Of a stretch of 64,000 nt of DNA, positions 1-44,057 are shown piece after piece. The position numbers and the translations under genes are program-made. Positions within the stretch are counted from its first letter, which is position 1; each line of letters begins with the position of its first letter. This DNA comes from Mugil cephalus (taxonomy: Eukaryota; Chordata; Actinopteri; Mugiliformes; Mugilidae), in contig NC_061779.1 of the NCBI RefSeq assembly GCF_022458985.1, forward strand, positions 11,420,501-11,484,500, given 5' to 3'. The notes below the pieces were generated by a model. That model was not told the DNA's origin. It did no database searches and saw nothing but the letters and a program-made list of their open reading frames with translations.

Positions 1-689
1 CAGCCTTTTAGTTTGTAGTTTGCATAGAGTAACTGTGACCCATCAACACAAAGGAAACTATAGATACAGACTAGAAAGTCAGGACAATTCTGCAAAATTG
101 TGACCTTGTGTTGTGTAATATGTTAGAAAACATGTTTTTTTTCTTGGAGGGACTGAGATGAATTGAAAGATGCCTTGAGTGACTCATCTTCAGGATTGAG
201 TGGTAGAGTTAGAAAAGACTTGGTCACATTGAATTGCATGTTGGTGTTTGGTATTGTTGTGTAGCCATAATTGTTTTTTTTTTAGTCTTTTTCGCTTTCT
301 TATAGTATATACTGTATAAAAGTGTATTGCAGTTGAGCCATTTTTTTCTGTGCTTGTGTTTTGTTGTGATGTAGAAGTGAGGAAGGTTAATTATAAAAAC
401 AGGTTTTCTTTTATCCCAATTTACTGTGCTGGCGTCATTGCTGTATTCCAGGAGACAACAAAAACGGATTCATAATTCAGTCATGATTACAGCACGCAGA
501 AATGACTGCGCTCCGCTCAGACAGCTGTGTGTTGAAAGGCACTGGTTTTGTTTCAAAGCCAAATCAGCCCACAAGCGGCGGACGTCCGCTCTCCCTGCCA
601 GACTGTGCGTTACATCACCTGAGATCCCTCTTCAGCAGCCCTACATGTGGCCTCTAACACGAGTTGCGCTGTGCCCGTCTGCCCCGCAG
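1..689 (+). other. magi2 intron (3' part)
   Basis: Intronic sequence upstream of the first visible magi2 exon. It is AT-rich with several T runs. The open frame across 426-749 runs into the exon in a different frame and is not coding. The acceptor AG is at 688-689. Confidence 0.8.
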
Positions 690-33242
<32,553 letters not shown>

Positions 33243-35785
33243 AATGGATCTAGCTGGATCGAAACCAGCTCACACTGTACGGTTCCTCATCGAGTTCACC
33301 ACAGGACACTTGAGAAACCCAGTATATGTCTCTTGCCCTCTCCTTCTAGCCCCATTTCCTTCCCCATCACATTTTATGTCATATTTTATGTTTAATTTGT
33401 TCTTCTAAGATGATTATTACACCCACCACCTTAAAGAGCAGAGAAACTTTCACAGCTATTGTAACATACAGTATAAACCTTGAAGGAAGCGCTGACGTCC
33501 TGACCGGAGCCGGAGCGACGAAGTCTGATTGTGTGTGGAGCTGCGCTTTCAACGTGTACCTTTAACAGCGCGGCTCAGATCGGTTAGCGCAACGCGGCCG
33601 AGAGACAGATGTCCATGCTAGAGATTTACTTTTGCTCTATTTTCTCTGCGCGGCGGAGAAAAAAAATGGACTTCAAGCTCTGTCAGATGGAAGCGGGCGA
33701 CGCTGACGCCGACCCAGACGACAGCCTGGTTAAAACCCGACATATGTTAGATCTCACACGCCTACCAATATATCATATACTGTTAATGTAAAGATGAGAA
33801 ATATGTACATTTGGTTTACTCAAAAACAAACCTCTAAGTGTTTTTGGGGCAGTGTTGTAGTTAAATACATTGTAAAAAAAAAAACAAAAACAAATAAAAA
33901 AAAAATAAGAGAGAGAGAGAAGAAACCCAGGATCATATTTTAGGATCAATATTTCCATGGCCTCGTCTATAACTACATATCAAAGACTGTGCCAGTCACC
34001 AAACCCAGACTGCTGAGGGAGGCTGCGGCGGCGGTGGTTTTGGTGTGTGCATGGATACAGACCACCATGTCATCAGACAAGGACTCACATGTCTTTTAAA
34101 AGTAGAGGACTGACCAGTCGCCATCCACGTGACACTAAAAGGATCTTCTTTTCTTTTTTCCATGAACTTTTGGAGCGACTGAAAGCGGTCGGCTTACTAA
34201 GAACTCGTGATACTCCCCTGAGTCATGTACACACCTTGATCCACAAACGCAGTCATCGTGCTGAACTATAAAGCCGTGTTGTATTCATTTAAAGCTCAAA
34301 GTTTTTGTCCCGTCTCTATTTCCCATTTCTATGCCTTTTAACTGTGCTACGTGTACCACATCACTGTGGGAGAGGGGCATCGGTGCGGGGGAAGAGGAGG
34401 CCGATGGTTGTGAGGTGGGGCGGAGTGCCTTACTCAAACTAATGCAGAGCCGAGTCGGGATTCGTTTTTGGGAACTGAACGCAAAACAGATACTGGTGAC
34501 CGTGCACACGCGTCAGCAGACCGCTGAGCCGTGGAGGATGCTTTATTCTTCGGACATAACGCCAAGCAGTATATATATCTCGATGCACTCTGCTGTACAG
34601 CTTATCAATGTCAATGATTGCCCTCGTCCCTGAGTGTTTTAAAAAAAAAAAAAAAGGGACAAATGTAGCCTGTAGCATCACGTCCTCTTCTTAGGCGTCC
34701 TCTAGGAGTGTTTATCGAGACAGGGTTTTTATCGAAGTGGACCATCGTTTCTGGACTTTGTCTTCTAAAGACGACTCGGGAGTTTGCGTTGTGACACAGT
34801 GGCAACACCCGCCGCGTCTGAACCTGAGGTTTCAGATGATCCGTGAGGCGCAGATGCTTCGAAAAAACGTGTGTTTTAATCACAAGATGTTGTCTCCGGC
34901 AGGGGTCGAGGCATGCTGCTATCAGACCTGAGACACCCGAGATGAAGTCGCTCTCCTCCTGCATTCCTCCATTTTGATAGCATCCCTTTGTTCTCAGCGA
35001 CATTTACGCTCTCAATTAAAAATGAACCACTAGAGCTCCTTTGAGTACCGGAGGACCGGATGAGTTTAAAAAATAATAATCACAACGCTTTTGTGACGAT
35101 TTGACTGAATGCAGCATGACGGCACATCCCGAGCTGCACTTGTAAACCGCTGGTGACGTGCTTTCGGCGGAGCAAACGCTCCCGCAGATTTTGGGACGCT
35201 GGTCAGACGGCGAGGATCGAGCATCACCAGGACACCGGGTGTTGATCCACGAGTAAAAAAACGTTGTCCGGATGTTTCCGAGCTGACCGATGAAACTGAT
35301 GTGATGATGAAGTGGTTTAAACATAGTAGCGAGGAGCATGACAACATGCCGTTTAGGCTGTAGAAATGTGTTTACTGTTTGTACCAATGTCAAAGCTCAG
35401 AACAAGCTGAAGGAATACGTCGTCCAGCCCTCTTGTCTCCATCCAGGCCGCCCCCCCCTCCCCCCCTGCCTGCTGTGACTGATTTTATATACAGAAACAA
35501 AAAAAAATCTATGTATTGGAACTTGTGAAGGATGGCACGTTCATAAACCCCCATTGAGATCAAGTATAACTGTGTAGTGTTAATTGTGTACTATTCACCT
35601 TGTACAGCTGTATTCCTACAAATATGGTTTACTGTATCATTGATACTGTAGTTTCAAAGACGTGAACAACTATTTTTATGAAATGCGACAGTACTGATAT
35701 ATTACATTTTGCTAAAAAACAAAAAACTTGTTTACTGAAAGATATTCTGAAATACTGTCAAATAAACTCTTGACATGGTGTAAAA
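33243..35785 (+). other. magi2 3'UTR
   Basis: About 2.5 kb between the stop and a canonical AATAAA at 35761-35766, with transcript end expected near 35785. No coding exon is credible in it. It holds an A-rich stretch near 33872-33924. Confidence 0.7.
35761..35766 (+). terminator. magi2 polyadenylation signal AATAAA
   Basis: Canonical hexamer in an AT-rich 3'UTR end, about 180 bp before a transposon remnant begins. Confidence 0.65.
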
Positions 35786-35937
35786 TATTCTTCTCCAGAG
35801 ATTCTTACTTAAAACGAGGAAAACCATTTGTATATTTACTCAATTAATGTCTTGGTTGGCTCTTTGTAAATAACTGTCACGTTTTTAGTTCTCAATATCT
35901 GCCTGTGCTGGTTCTAAATTGTGTGTTTTGGGGAAGT

Positions 35938-36192
35938 ACGCTCATCAGCCATAACATTATGACCACAGACGGGTGTGATTTGTTTGACAGCGAATGAACA
36001 TTTTGTCCTCAAAGTTTATGTAGGAAGCAGTAAGTAAATGTCAACCAGCAAAAGAGTCATGGACGACAAAGGCCAAAAGTTAATGGTGGTATATCAGGTT
36101 GTGTAGACACAGGCCAGTCAAGGTGTCGATGCTGACCCCCTGTAATAGACATGGCCACTGGAACAAGGAGTCCTGTCCGACGAGTCTTTTTG

Positions 36193-36237
<45 letters not shown>

Positions 36238-36566
36238 AATGAGCAAAAGCAGGAAGTGTCAGCTTTGGATCTCGGTATTTTGACCTAAACCTTGTTGCAG
36301 ACCATGTACACTCCTTAGAAACTGTATTCCCTGATGACTGTGGCCTCTTTCTGCAGGATAAAGACTCTGCCACAAAGTAAAACTGTTGACTCCAGTCAGA
36401 TGGGCCCATCCTAGCCACGTTTAAGGACTTAAAGGACCTGCTGCCAACACCTCGGTACCAGATAAAGCAGCGCACCTTCAGAGGTCGACTTCAGTCTGTG
36501 TTCAGTTCAGGGCTGTTTTAGCTGCAGAAGAGGAACCTGCACATAACGTTATGGTCGATCAGTCGA
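35938..36566. mobile_element. Tc1/mariner-like non-autonomous deletion derivative
   Basis: The left edge 'catcagccataacattatga' and right edge 'ataacgttatggtcgatcag' form imperfect inverted termini of the same family as the copies near 9917 and 52451. Internal phrases ('gacattttgtcctcaaagtt' type) match the family in reverse orientation. A GT microsatellite of about 42 bp (36194-36235) sits inside. No intact transposase. Confidence 0.7.
36194..36235 (+). repeat. (GT)n microsatellite
   Basis: About 20 uninterrupted GT units, the longest dinucleotide array in the window. Confidence 0.95.
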
Positions 36567-36711
36567 CACTAAGGTTTTATCAGAACAACCACAACGTCAC
36601 GTCGGGCTCTGGGATTATCCTCAATGATCTGATTAATCCATTAATTTAAAGCGAGACCGGAGACAGAGCAAAAAACACTGACAATGAATCAATGCCAAGT
36701 TGAAATTGTAT

Positions 36712-36717
36712 TTTAAT
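36712..36717 (-). terminator. candidate ergic2 polyadenylation signal (ATTAAA on minus strand)
   Basis: TTTAAT on the plus strand, about 530 bp past the ergic2 stop. Confidence 0.4.
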
Positions 36718-37248
36718 GAACACATCAGCCTCCTTGTTCAACAATCATTTACGCACAAACACATCCACAAACCCCTCAGGTTTTCTCTCACAGTTTCCCT
36801 TTGAAGGCCCCGACACACATACACAGGTTATGTTCTTCATCGGAGCTGATTTTTACAGCTAAAGAGTATCTGGAGGTAGAACTATATCAAAGAAGATTCT
36901 CGTTTACGCTGCTCCACATTAAACATGCGAAACTAATCCGTCAGGGAGATGTCAGGTGACACACTGTGTGTTAAAACAAAGAGCCTGAATAACGCGTGGG
37001 CGTAGGGCGGGCGTGTATATACGTCGTATTTAGTGTAATCAACTCCTGCGTTCCAGTGACGGTCATGGATAATTAACGAAGGCACCGATTACAATCATTC
37101 CAAGATGGATGAGGTCGCATCTGAATCTGACATCCGCTTCATAAAAATATTTTTAAAAATCTAAAAATATTACACATTTCTGAACAAAGCACATTTTCAT
37201 CAAACCGTGTAAACATTTCCCCAGCGTCTCGTTGCTGGTGTCGTCTCA
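36718..37248 (-). other. ergic2 3'UTR (putative)
   Basis: Sequence between the ergic2 stop and a candidate ATTAAA. No ORF or repeat of note. Confidence 0.5.
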
Positions 37249-40218
37249 TCACTGAGGTAAATCTTCTGTAGGAACCAGAGCTTCAGTGTTGTTCTGCACA
37301 TCGGGCTCAGGATCGGTCTAAGAACAAAGGAAGAATATTAACAATAAGGGATTTATAATAAATAAGAGGGTTGAGTTTACTCTGCGTAGTTCACATTCAT
37401 GTTTGCACTTACACTAAGTTGTCTATAGACGCCCACTTGGAAACGGCAGCAAATTATATCCACGAAGAATCCGACAATACCGTGAATTATGCCTGCAAGA
37501 GAGAAACTTAATTAAATATTGCTTTTTAGTTAAAAATAGCCTGAGTTATGTCGTTAAGTACATTAAGTTTTCCTTTTCTATAGTGGATGATGATGAGTTA
37601 AAGTGGCAGTCTGCATTTTAAAACCCACAAACATTCATGAATATTACATAAAGCAAGGTTTTTGTATTTTTCCAAGCTATTTAACACAGTTTAAGAATGA
37701 ACCTCTTACCCTTTAAGCTCTTTAAAATTCAAACTTGCCAATTACTCCGTCATGTTCGGGAGATTAAAATGACAACGTGTTCAACACTTTCTCCCAAACA
37801 CTTAAAAACATATCTTAGAGGAGATCTAGCAGCTATTTCCTGGATTAGATTAAAGCGGTTGATGAACGATGATTGTTGGGGGCGTACGATGTGCAAACAT
37901 GCGTACGTACTTTAGGACCTAAACACCTGACTGTATCTACCTGTGGTGGAGAAAATGCCTCCAATGATGCCGCAGAGTCTGATGAGAAACTGCCACAGGG
38001 GCATGTGATGCTCGGAGACTTTAACCATCAGTGAGCTGATGTCGTATTTCATGAAGATCCCCGAGACTCCGTGGCTGCCTGCAGCATGGTTTATCGCTCG
38101 CTCCTGCACAACAAGTGAGGCAAACGCAAACACATTAATCAACGCGCTGACGCGGAGTCAACTCAACAAAGACACGACGTGAAGACCTACCCGTTCGGTG
38201 ACGGAGTACTGATGTGTGTCTGCGGAGATTTTGTAGGTGTTTAGTTTCGTGGGCACGATGGTGATGAAGTACTGGAACATGTGGTTAGCTTGAGAGAAGC
38301 ATCAATCAAAACAAAAACAAAGAAGGAAAATCAAAGAATGAATTTATATTAAACTAAATGTAATAATGTCTGACAACGCAGACACACCATCAGGTGCGAC
38401 TTTCTCCGTGCCGTCCAGGGGGTTGATTAATCCAGGGACAGCTTCTCCAAAGGAGAGGTGGTCAATGCGGTGAGAGAAGTTATAACCTGTAACACGACAA
38501 CAAATCAAAACCAAATTACAATCGAGAGAGTGCACCGCAGCCAAAACTGCACCGTTCAATGGGAAAACTGTTGACACGGCCCCAAAGGGTCAAAAAGATA
38601 AAACTCACTGTCATGACTGACGAGAGCAGCTAGATGTGCGTGACCTCTGGGGTGCGGGATGGACCTGCGCAGGAATGAAAAGGTCAGATGTCGCAAATTA
38701 AGAACAGACTGTTCCGTATACAAAGAATGACAACGTGACATCTCCCTGGAAATTAAGCCAAAATATCTCAGAAAGCTGAACTTCCATCTAGCACAGATTA
38801 CACTATTTAAAACCATAGAGTTACAGTAGAGAGTAGGATATGAAAGCTAATCTTTAGCTCCCATCTTTGTAACATATTGGCTTCGCTTCTGTACCGTAGG
38901 ATGACTCGAGGTAGCATTTCCCATCTTTTTACACAGTCTACGCTGAGGAACTCATGATGTGGTCTGGATGTGGGTACGTACTTGCCAACTGTAATGTGGA
39001 AATTTCCCGCCACCTTGTTGACGTACATGTGTCCATGTATCCTGCAGGCAGTGAGCGAAGTGCCACTGTCTTCACTGTGGGGAAAATGAACAACACTTCC
39101 TGGTTTATCAGTGTAATCACGTAGATGTAATCAGACAGACGATACTATGGGTCCCGCACTTTTGAGTCATGACAGGAGGAGCTGCTTTTATTGCAGACTT
39201 GAACAGCACGTCCTGCAGCGAGTGCTCCACTCTCAGACGCTCCTGGATGTGCAGAAGAGTCCTGACAGAGAAAGATAAGGACAACTATAGTTACAGCACA
39301 AACACAAAATGCAATTGTAAACACAGGTGTTTAAAAATTTAAAAAGGAAATCATTCGACATTAACTTTTACCTGAGGGTCAGTCATGGACAAACCAGTAA
39401 AACCAGTCTTTGAAATTAGTTCAATGGTTGAAAATATGTCTTGCGTCCTTTGGGGACTTAGATTTAAATAATACTAGAAAAAAAAATGTACGACAAGTTT
39501 ATTTGAATCTTACATGTGCCACAATCTGTATTGTGGTGGGAGTTCGAAGTGGACCTAAAATATAGATTAAAAAAAAATGTCAGACAAGAGTACAGAGGTT
39601 TTAAGGCTTCATTTTTTAGTGAATAATTAAATCTCAAACTCACTGGTTCATATTTTAAGCCATCAGAAGCAACCATGGTCTCTGCCAGGTCCAGCACATC
39701 TGCACCAACATCTGCAATCAACCATGCATCAATGTTAAAAACCTTTCTAGAGTTTAAATACACATCAAAGCTAAATGCATGTACTTACATTGACACCTCA
39801 TAGCCACTGTGATGTCCACATTTATCCTCAGTTTACTGGAAGGGAAGCACAGGTGCAGTCAGGACACAGTGTGTGTTAATTTAAGGAGAGAAATCCCATG
39901 TTTAGCTTTTACCTGCTGAAATCCGTGTCCACTTCATATTCATACTTCATCCATGTGCTTCTGTATACAAAGAATTCCAGGAAGGCGAGGACAGCCATGA
40001 GAGTGAAGGCTATCAGAGACACTGGGGAGAGTTTTTTATTTTTTTCGTTATTTAATATTAAACATAGTTAGTAGCAAACACAACCTCTGTAAGTTAAATG
40101 CTATCTGTTTACCTGTCCCACCGCTGGCTGTGGACTCCACGTAGCTCTCGGGCACTTTAGGAAAGGCGTCCAACTCTTTGACCAGAGTCAGAGCCTTCTT
40201 CTTGGTCAATCTCCTCAT
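37249..40218 (-). CDS. ergic2: ergic2 (ERGIC and Golgi protein 2), complete coding region
   Basis: Membrane protein cycling between ER, ERGIC and Golgi, in complex with ERGIC1/ERGIC3 (family knowledge). Exons in transcript order: 40113-40218, 39913-40021, 39789-39835, 39644-39711, 39445-39473, 39160-39261, 38982-39074, 38609-38664, 38388-38486, 38191-38288, 37941-38103, 37413-37492, 37249-37317. They total 1,119 nt: 372 aa plus stop, against about 377 in human. The start MRRLTKKKALTLVKELDAFP is the conserved N-terminus. A hydrophobic segment lies near residues 36-55 and another at about 306-339 (WQFLIRLCGIIGGIF). The lumenal part carries HGHMYVNKVAGNFHITVGK, PHPRGHAHLAAL and NFSHRIDHLSFGE. 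Exon 5 is ended at a GC donor because the downstream GT donor breaks the frame. The C-terminus diverges from mammals. Confidence 0.95.
39445..39473 (-). CDS. ergic2: ergic2 29-nt exon 5 with a probable GC splice donor
   Basis: Encodes YYLNLSPQR and is followed by gcaaga. A 29-nt exon leaves phase 2, which fits the next exon (TLLHIQERLRVEHSLQ). Extending to the next good GT donor (39370-39371) adds 73 nt and puts the conserved downstream protein out of frame. Mammalian ERGIC2 has about four more residues here. Confidence 0.65.
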
Positions 40219-41764
40219 CTTGGAGGCAGCAGCAGAGTTCTAGGATATCCAGAGCTCCAGGTAACCCGCTCAATGTGATGTTTTAGGACAGCTAGCCAGC
40301 TAGCCTCAGCTGATTTGTGACGACCGTTCAGCCAGTTACACGTCGGTGATGACGTTGTGGCTAACGTTTGGCTACCAAACTGTTAGCTACCGAGGCTAAC
40401 GTTAGCCTAGCAAACTATTAGCGACTGAGGCTAACATTAGCCTAGCAATCCAGCAAACTGTTAGCTGCCGAGGCTAACTTTAGACTAGCAAACTGTTAGC
40501 TGGCCAGCTAAAACCGGCTAAAAAGCGCAACTGCACACGACTGGTCTAACGATAAATGGAGGGTTATTATCCACGTTAAAGTGCTTATGAACAAATTCGT
40601 TAAAAACACGACGGACGTTGTTTTGGACGTGTTTTAAATTAGATAATGTGTCGTTTGACCCCATTGTCTGGAGCAGGGTTTGAATAACTGCTCCAGATTA
40701 TGTTAGCGCCCTCTAACGGTAGCTAATGTTTCCCCAATAACCTTGTGCTAGTAAAGTTTTTCCTTAAATATTGCTCGGAGAAGATATTAATTTCTGACCA
40801 AATCTGGATTACACACGACCTTTACTATTAGTGTAATTATAATATATTGTTTTGTGACATTTTGGTTTATTTTTTTAAATCACAGAGACCTACTATAAAC
40901 ATAATATAATAAGTAGTATAAGGAATGTTTATATTAACCTCTGCTAAATTTTTACTTTCCCCCAAAGGACTATGGAGTATATACACCATGTATCACCAGT
41001 AGGTCTTAAAGGCTCTATATTAAATGTTAAATGAGTACTGAACAAAACCAAACTGGTCCTCAACCTAAAACATAAACCCTCATGTTACCTTGTTTTTTTG
41101 TTTTTTTTCTCACACATTCCCCAAGTTGAGATTGATCATAAACACCATAAATATTTTAACCTAAAATCTAAGTAATCTTCAGATTTAAAGGCTTTTAATT
41201 GAAGGGTCAAATATATTCCTCGTGTACTTGAGGCAAAAACGTTTTTCAAAACACAATCACACTTCTCATATTAGCTTTAGGTGAAAATACTCTATATAAA
41301 TACAAGTTTATGCTATTACACGTTTTTTTGAAAGGCGTTGATGCAAACACGCTACAACTGTTAATGAGTTAGAGAACACTAACTTCTGTCATTTTTAATA
41401 ATGAAGACATTAAGGGGAAACTTCTCCCCTCATCCGGGTGTGCATCTTTAAAAAGCAGGAATACGCTTCCACTGAAGGCTTTTGCTCAGATATCCTGTCA
41501 GTATATATCTAGATATATCTAGTGAAATATTACACTTCAAGTATCTTACGCATTATTTTAGTGCTGTGCAGGCATAGGACACGTAAACATGCCAACAAAC
41601 AAATTCAGCGTCATAATAGACAGTTCAGAGCCACAGATAACATCAACATATTAATATCTGCAAATATTACACGCACTTAAATATACAACATGACTCCCGT
41701 TAAAATTATTTTAAGACCGAAGCTCAGTTTCAAGTGACAGAGCTCCATTTACAAACTGTCCGCT
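40219..41764 (-). other. ergic2 5' flank and kxd1 3' region
   Basis: Adjacent same-strand genes. Nearest ergic2 are a tandem repeat rich in GCTAAC/GTTAGC (about 40376-40520) and a CRE-like TGATGACGT (40347-40355). The rest is AT-rich and presumably includes the kxd1 3'UTR; no clear polyadenylation signal was chosen. Confidence 0.55.
40376..40520. repeat. imperfect tandem repeat, about 35-43 bp unit, four copies
   Basis: Successive units start with 'aaactgttagc' or 'aaactattagc', followed by 'gaggctaac' and 'ttagcctagc'. The core GCTAACGTTAGC is a palindrome. It lies about 160-300 bp upstream of the ergic2 start codon. Confidence 0.8.
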
Positions 41765-42598
41765 TTATTCTGCAGGTACAGAGTCTGGACCTTCGTCTCG
41801 TAGAACGCCTATCTCGAGGACATCAGAGGTGGGCGTGTCAGGTGGCTCTTGAGAGAGATCTTCTGAACATCTGCTCACAGTTGGTGAGATGACATCTGGA
41901 CTTGTGTCGCACGACTCTGTGCTCTGCTCTGAGGTGGCTGTTGTAGTTGTTATTCCAACACTTTGGGGAACTGGGTCAAACTCATCGTCATCATCCTCCA
42001 GGATGGGTGACTCGTGGATATCTGGCAGAAAAAAAAAGAGATGCTTAAGGCACGTTATTTAGGTTTTAGGAAGTTATTGTGACTATAAAACGATGCTAAC
42101 TCACTGCTGAAAGCTTCTGGGTACTGCTTAGCAATCTTTCCTTTTAGTGTCCTGGAGAAGCAGAGGAGAATAATTAGAGGTTGTGTGAGCACATGTATGC
42201 CTGGCCTGGATGACAAGTGACTTACCTAATCCTTCTGAAGATACTGTCCAGATCTTTCTTCATCTCCACCAGGGTGCGTGTGTGTAGCAGGAATCGCTCA
42301 TTCATTTGCTGCAGTCGCACATTAGACAGTCCGTTGAAATTGATCAGCATCTCGTTGGTTTTCTCAAAACGGTCGAGCCTGTTCGACACAATAATTAAGC
42401 ACAGAAACAACTAATGAAATGAATGAATAAAAACAAGTGTAAGCAGGTGAAGAGGACAGGTGAACCAAACAGGCAGGACTAATGACAGTATGACCCTCAC
42501 ATGTGTCTCTGAGCCTGGATGATGGCATTGACATCCTCAGAGTTGACCATGCTCAGCATCCTGTTACAGAAGACACCAGATGCTGTGGGCTCCTCCAT
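41765..42598 (-). CDS. kxd1: kxd1 (KxDL motif-containing protein 1), complete coding region
   Basis: Subunit of BORC, the complex that couples lysosomes to kinesin through Arl8 (family knowledge). Exons in transcript order: 42501-42598, 42226-42378, 42105-42151, 41765-42021; 555 nt, 184 aa plus stop (human about 176). All introns are GT-AG with consistent phases. The N-terminus reads [20 protein letters not shown]. The helical core carries [12 protein letters not shown] and the naming motif as KKDL at residues 73-76 ([15 protein letters not shown]). The C-terminal third ([15 protein letters not shown]) is acidic, Ser/Thr-rich and presumably disordered. A separate 5'UTR exon lies upstream. Confidence 0.96.
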
Positions 42599-42622
42599 GA
42601 TGACGAGCAGGCAAATAGAAAG
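42599..42622 (-). other. kxd1 5'UTR, part within the first coding exon
   Basis: On the minus strand tttgcag (acceptor at 42623-42624) precedes 24 nt of leader and the ATG at 42598. Confidence 0.7.
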
Positions 42623-42938
42623 CTGCAAATACAAACTTCATTTAAGAATCTGTACATTGCAGTGTAATAGCTCAAAATGTCAACAACAGAAGCACTGAAT
42701 TCACTAGCCTATAAAGGCAAAAGACACGGACACTGTTGGCAGGATATCTGCAATAACTAGTCTGATTTAATTAACTTATTATTCCTGCAGAGAAGCTCTC
42801 GCTGTTCCCTTTCTTCGTGGTCATTTATTGCAGCATCATGAACTAGTGCTCAACTTCATTCGACTTCCCCGTTAGCAGCTGGACGAACCATTAGCTTCAA
42901 AGCTACAATAACAAACGAAGCAATAACTTTCACATTAC

Positions 42939-43065
42939 CTGCCTCAGGTCCCACGGTGGATGTTTATTTACGCTTGGCTGTCCAGATAACAGATTAAAAC
43001 TACATCTGACAGCTGGCTGTAAAACAAAAACAAAGCACTTCCGTATTTTTTTTCTAACTTCCGGT
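42939..43065 (-). promoter_or_regulatory. kxd1 5'UTR exon 1 and promoter core (putative)
   Basis: The minus-strand donor gaggcag|gtaatg ends a leader exon at 42939. Upstream lie two ETS-type CTTCCG sites (about 43038-43043 and 43058-43063) and no TATA box, typical of a housekeeping promoter. Confidence 0.5.
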
Positions 43066-44051
43066 CATGCCGGTGCCGGTTTTCTTCTTCTTTGTCTTTA
43101 TTGGGGGGTTCACAATATAATAATGATGCATATCGCCACCTACTGTACAATTGTGTCAAGTCGTACGCCTACTAACACGTTCAGGGGAAACAGCTAATTA
43201 AATTCTTAACATATTTTTAAATGATCTATATTATGTAATCTTATAATAATTATAATTGCCTTTTAATTAATAATTGTGTTGCCTTTCTGCTGTAAATCAT
43301 AGATAAGAAGCTCCCTCTTGCTATCAGACTCCTCAATTTCACATCAACAAGTACCTCCAGCCTCAACTCAAAAATAGGTGCCTCATCAGAACTGTATATA
43401 ATGCTAATTTGCATATACGCTGTTTATAGACTCTGTATAACTTTGTCCCACAGTGGTTCCACAGTTTACAATGGTTTCTGCACAAATCCACACGTACTAT
43501 AAATACATTGGGTGTGGTTGTATTGCACAGATAACAAAGATGACTAGTCGATACAGTATTTTTGTTGCTGTTGTTATTTTCTTAGATTATGTATACAGTG
43601 TATATATATAGAGAGATTCACATATTTTCTTACCGTCTTATTATATTAGTTCTATGTTACCTTGTATTTCTTCTTACAAAGGTTCCATGGAACCATCTCA
43701 CCTGTAACTGGTAGCGGCGTTAAGTTTTACTTTTAGAAATATCATCCCAAAGCAGCTTTGGGAAGGTATAATCACAGGATTACATCAACCTATGTCCATG
43801 ACTGAGGTGTCTTGAGATAACTGCTCCCCCTGGTTGTATACAACGCTGAGTAAATAAATGGACTAGATAAATAAAAGAAAAAGAAATACAGAGCAGTAAT
43901 AATATAAACAGTATTAAATACATTTGAATGCAGTCATTTACTTTATGCCACGTTCTCTCTCCTCCCTTAATTTGGATCATGTGGTTTAAGCCCTTTCTTG
44001 CTTCCATCAACAAATTTAGAGCCCTACTTCCAGAAAACTCACAAAATTACT
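43066..44051. other. intergenic, kxd1 to sinhcaf
   Basis: AT-rich, a few short TA-rich runs, no gene or recognisable repeat seen. Confidence 0.6.
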
Positions 44052-44057
44052 TTTATT
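44052..44057 (-). terminator. candidate sinhcaf polyadenylation signal (AATAAA on minus strand)
   Basis: TTTATT on the plus strand, about 1.9 kb past the sinhcaf stop. It marks a plausible end of the 3'UTR, but other signals could be used. Confidence 0.35.

Larger units (their letters stand above)
35786..36711. other. intergenic gap between convergent magi2 and ergic2
   Basis: Mostly occupied by a Tc1-like deletion derivative (about 35938-36566). No gene seen. Confidence 0.7.

Noticed and set aside
33603..33791. Short frame in the magi2 3'UTR (starts near 33609)
   Set aside because: No homology, no splice support, and located after the conserved MAGI2 stop.
36080..36475. 131-codon minus-strand frame with a His/Thr repeat
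   Set aside because: Its repeat is the translation of the GT microsatellite inside a Tc1-like derivative.
39372..39473. 102-nt version of ergic2 exon 5 using the GT donor
   Set aside because: It leaves phase 0 and puts the conserved HSLQDVLFK exon out of frame, so the 29-nt form with a GC donor is preferred.
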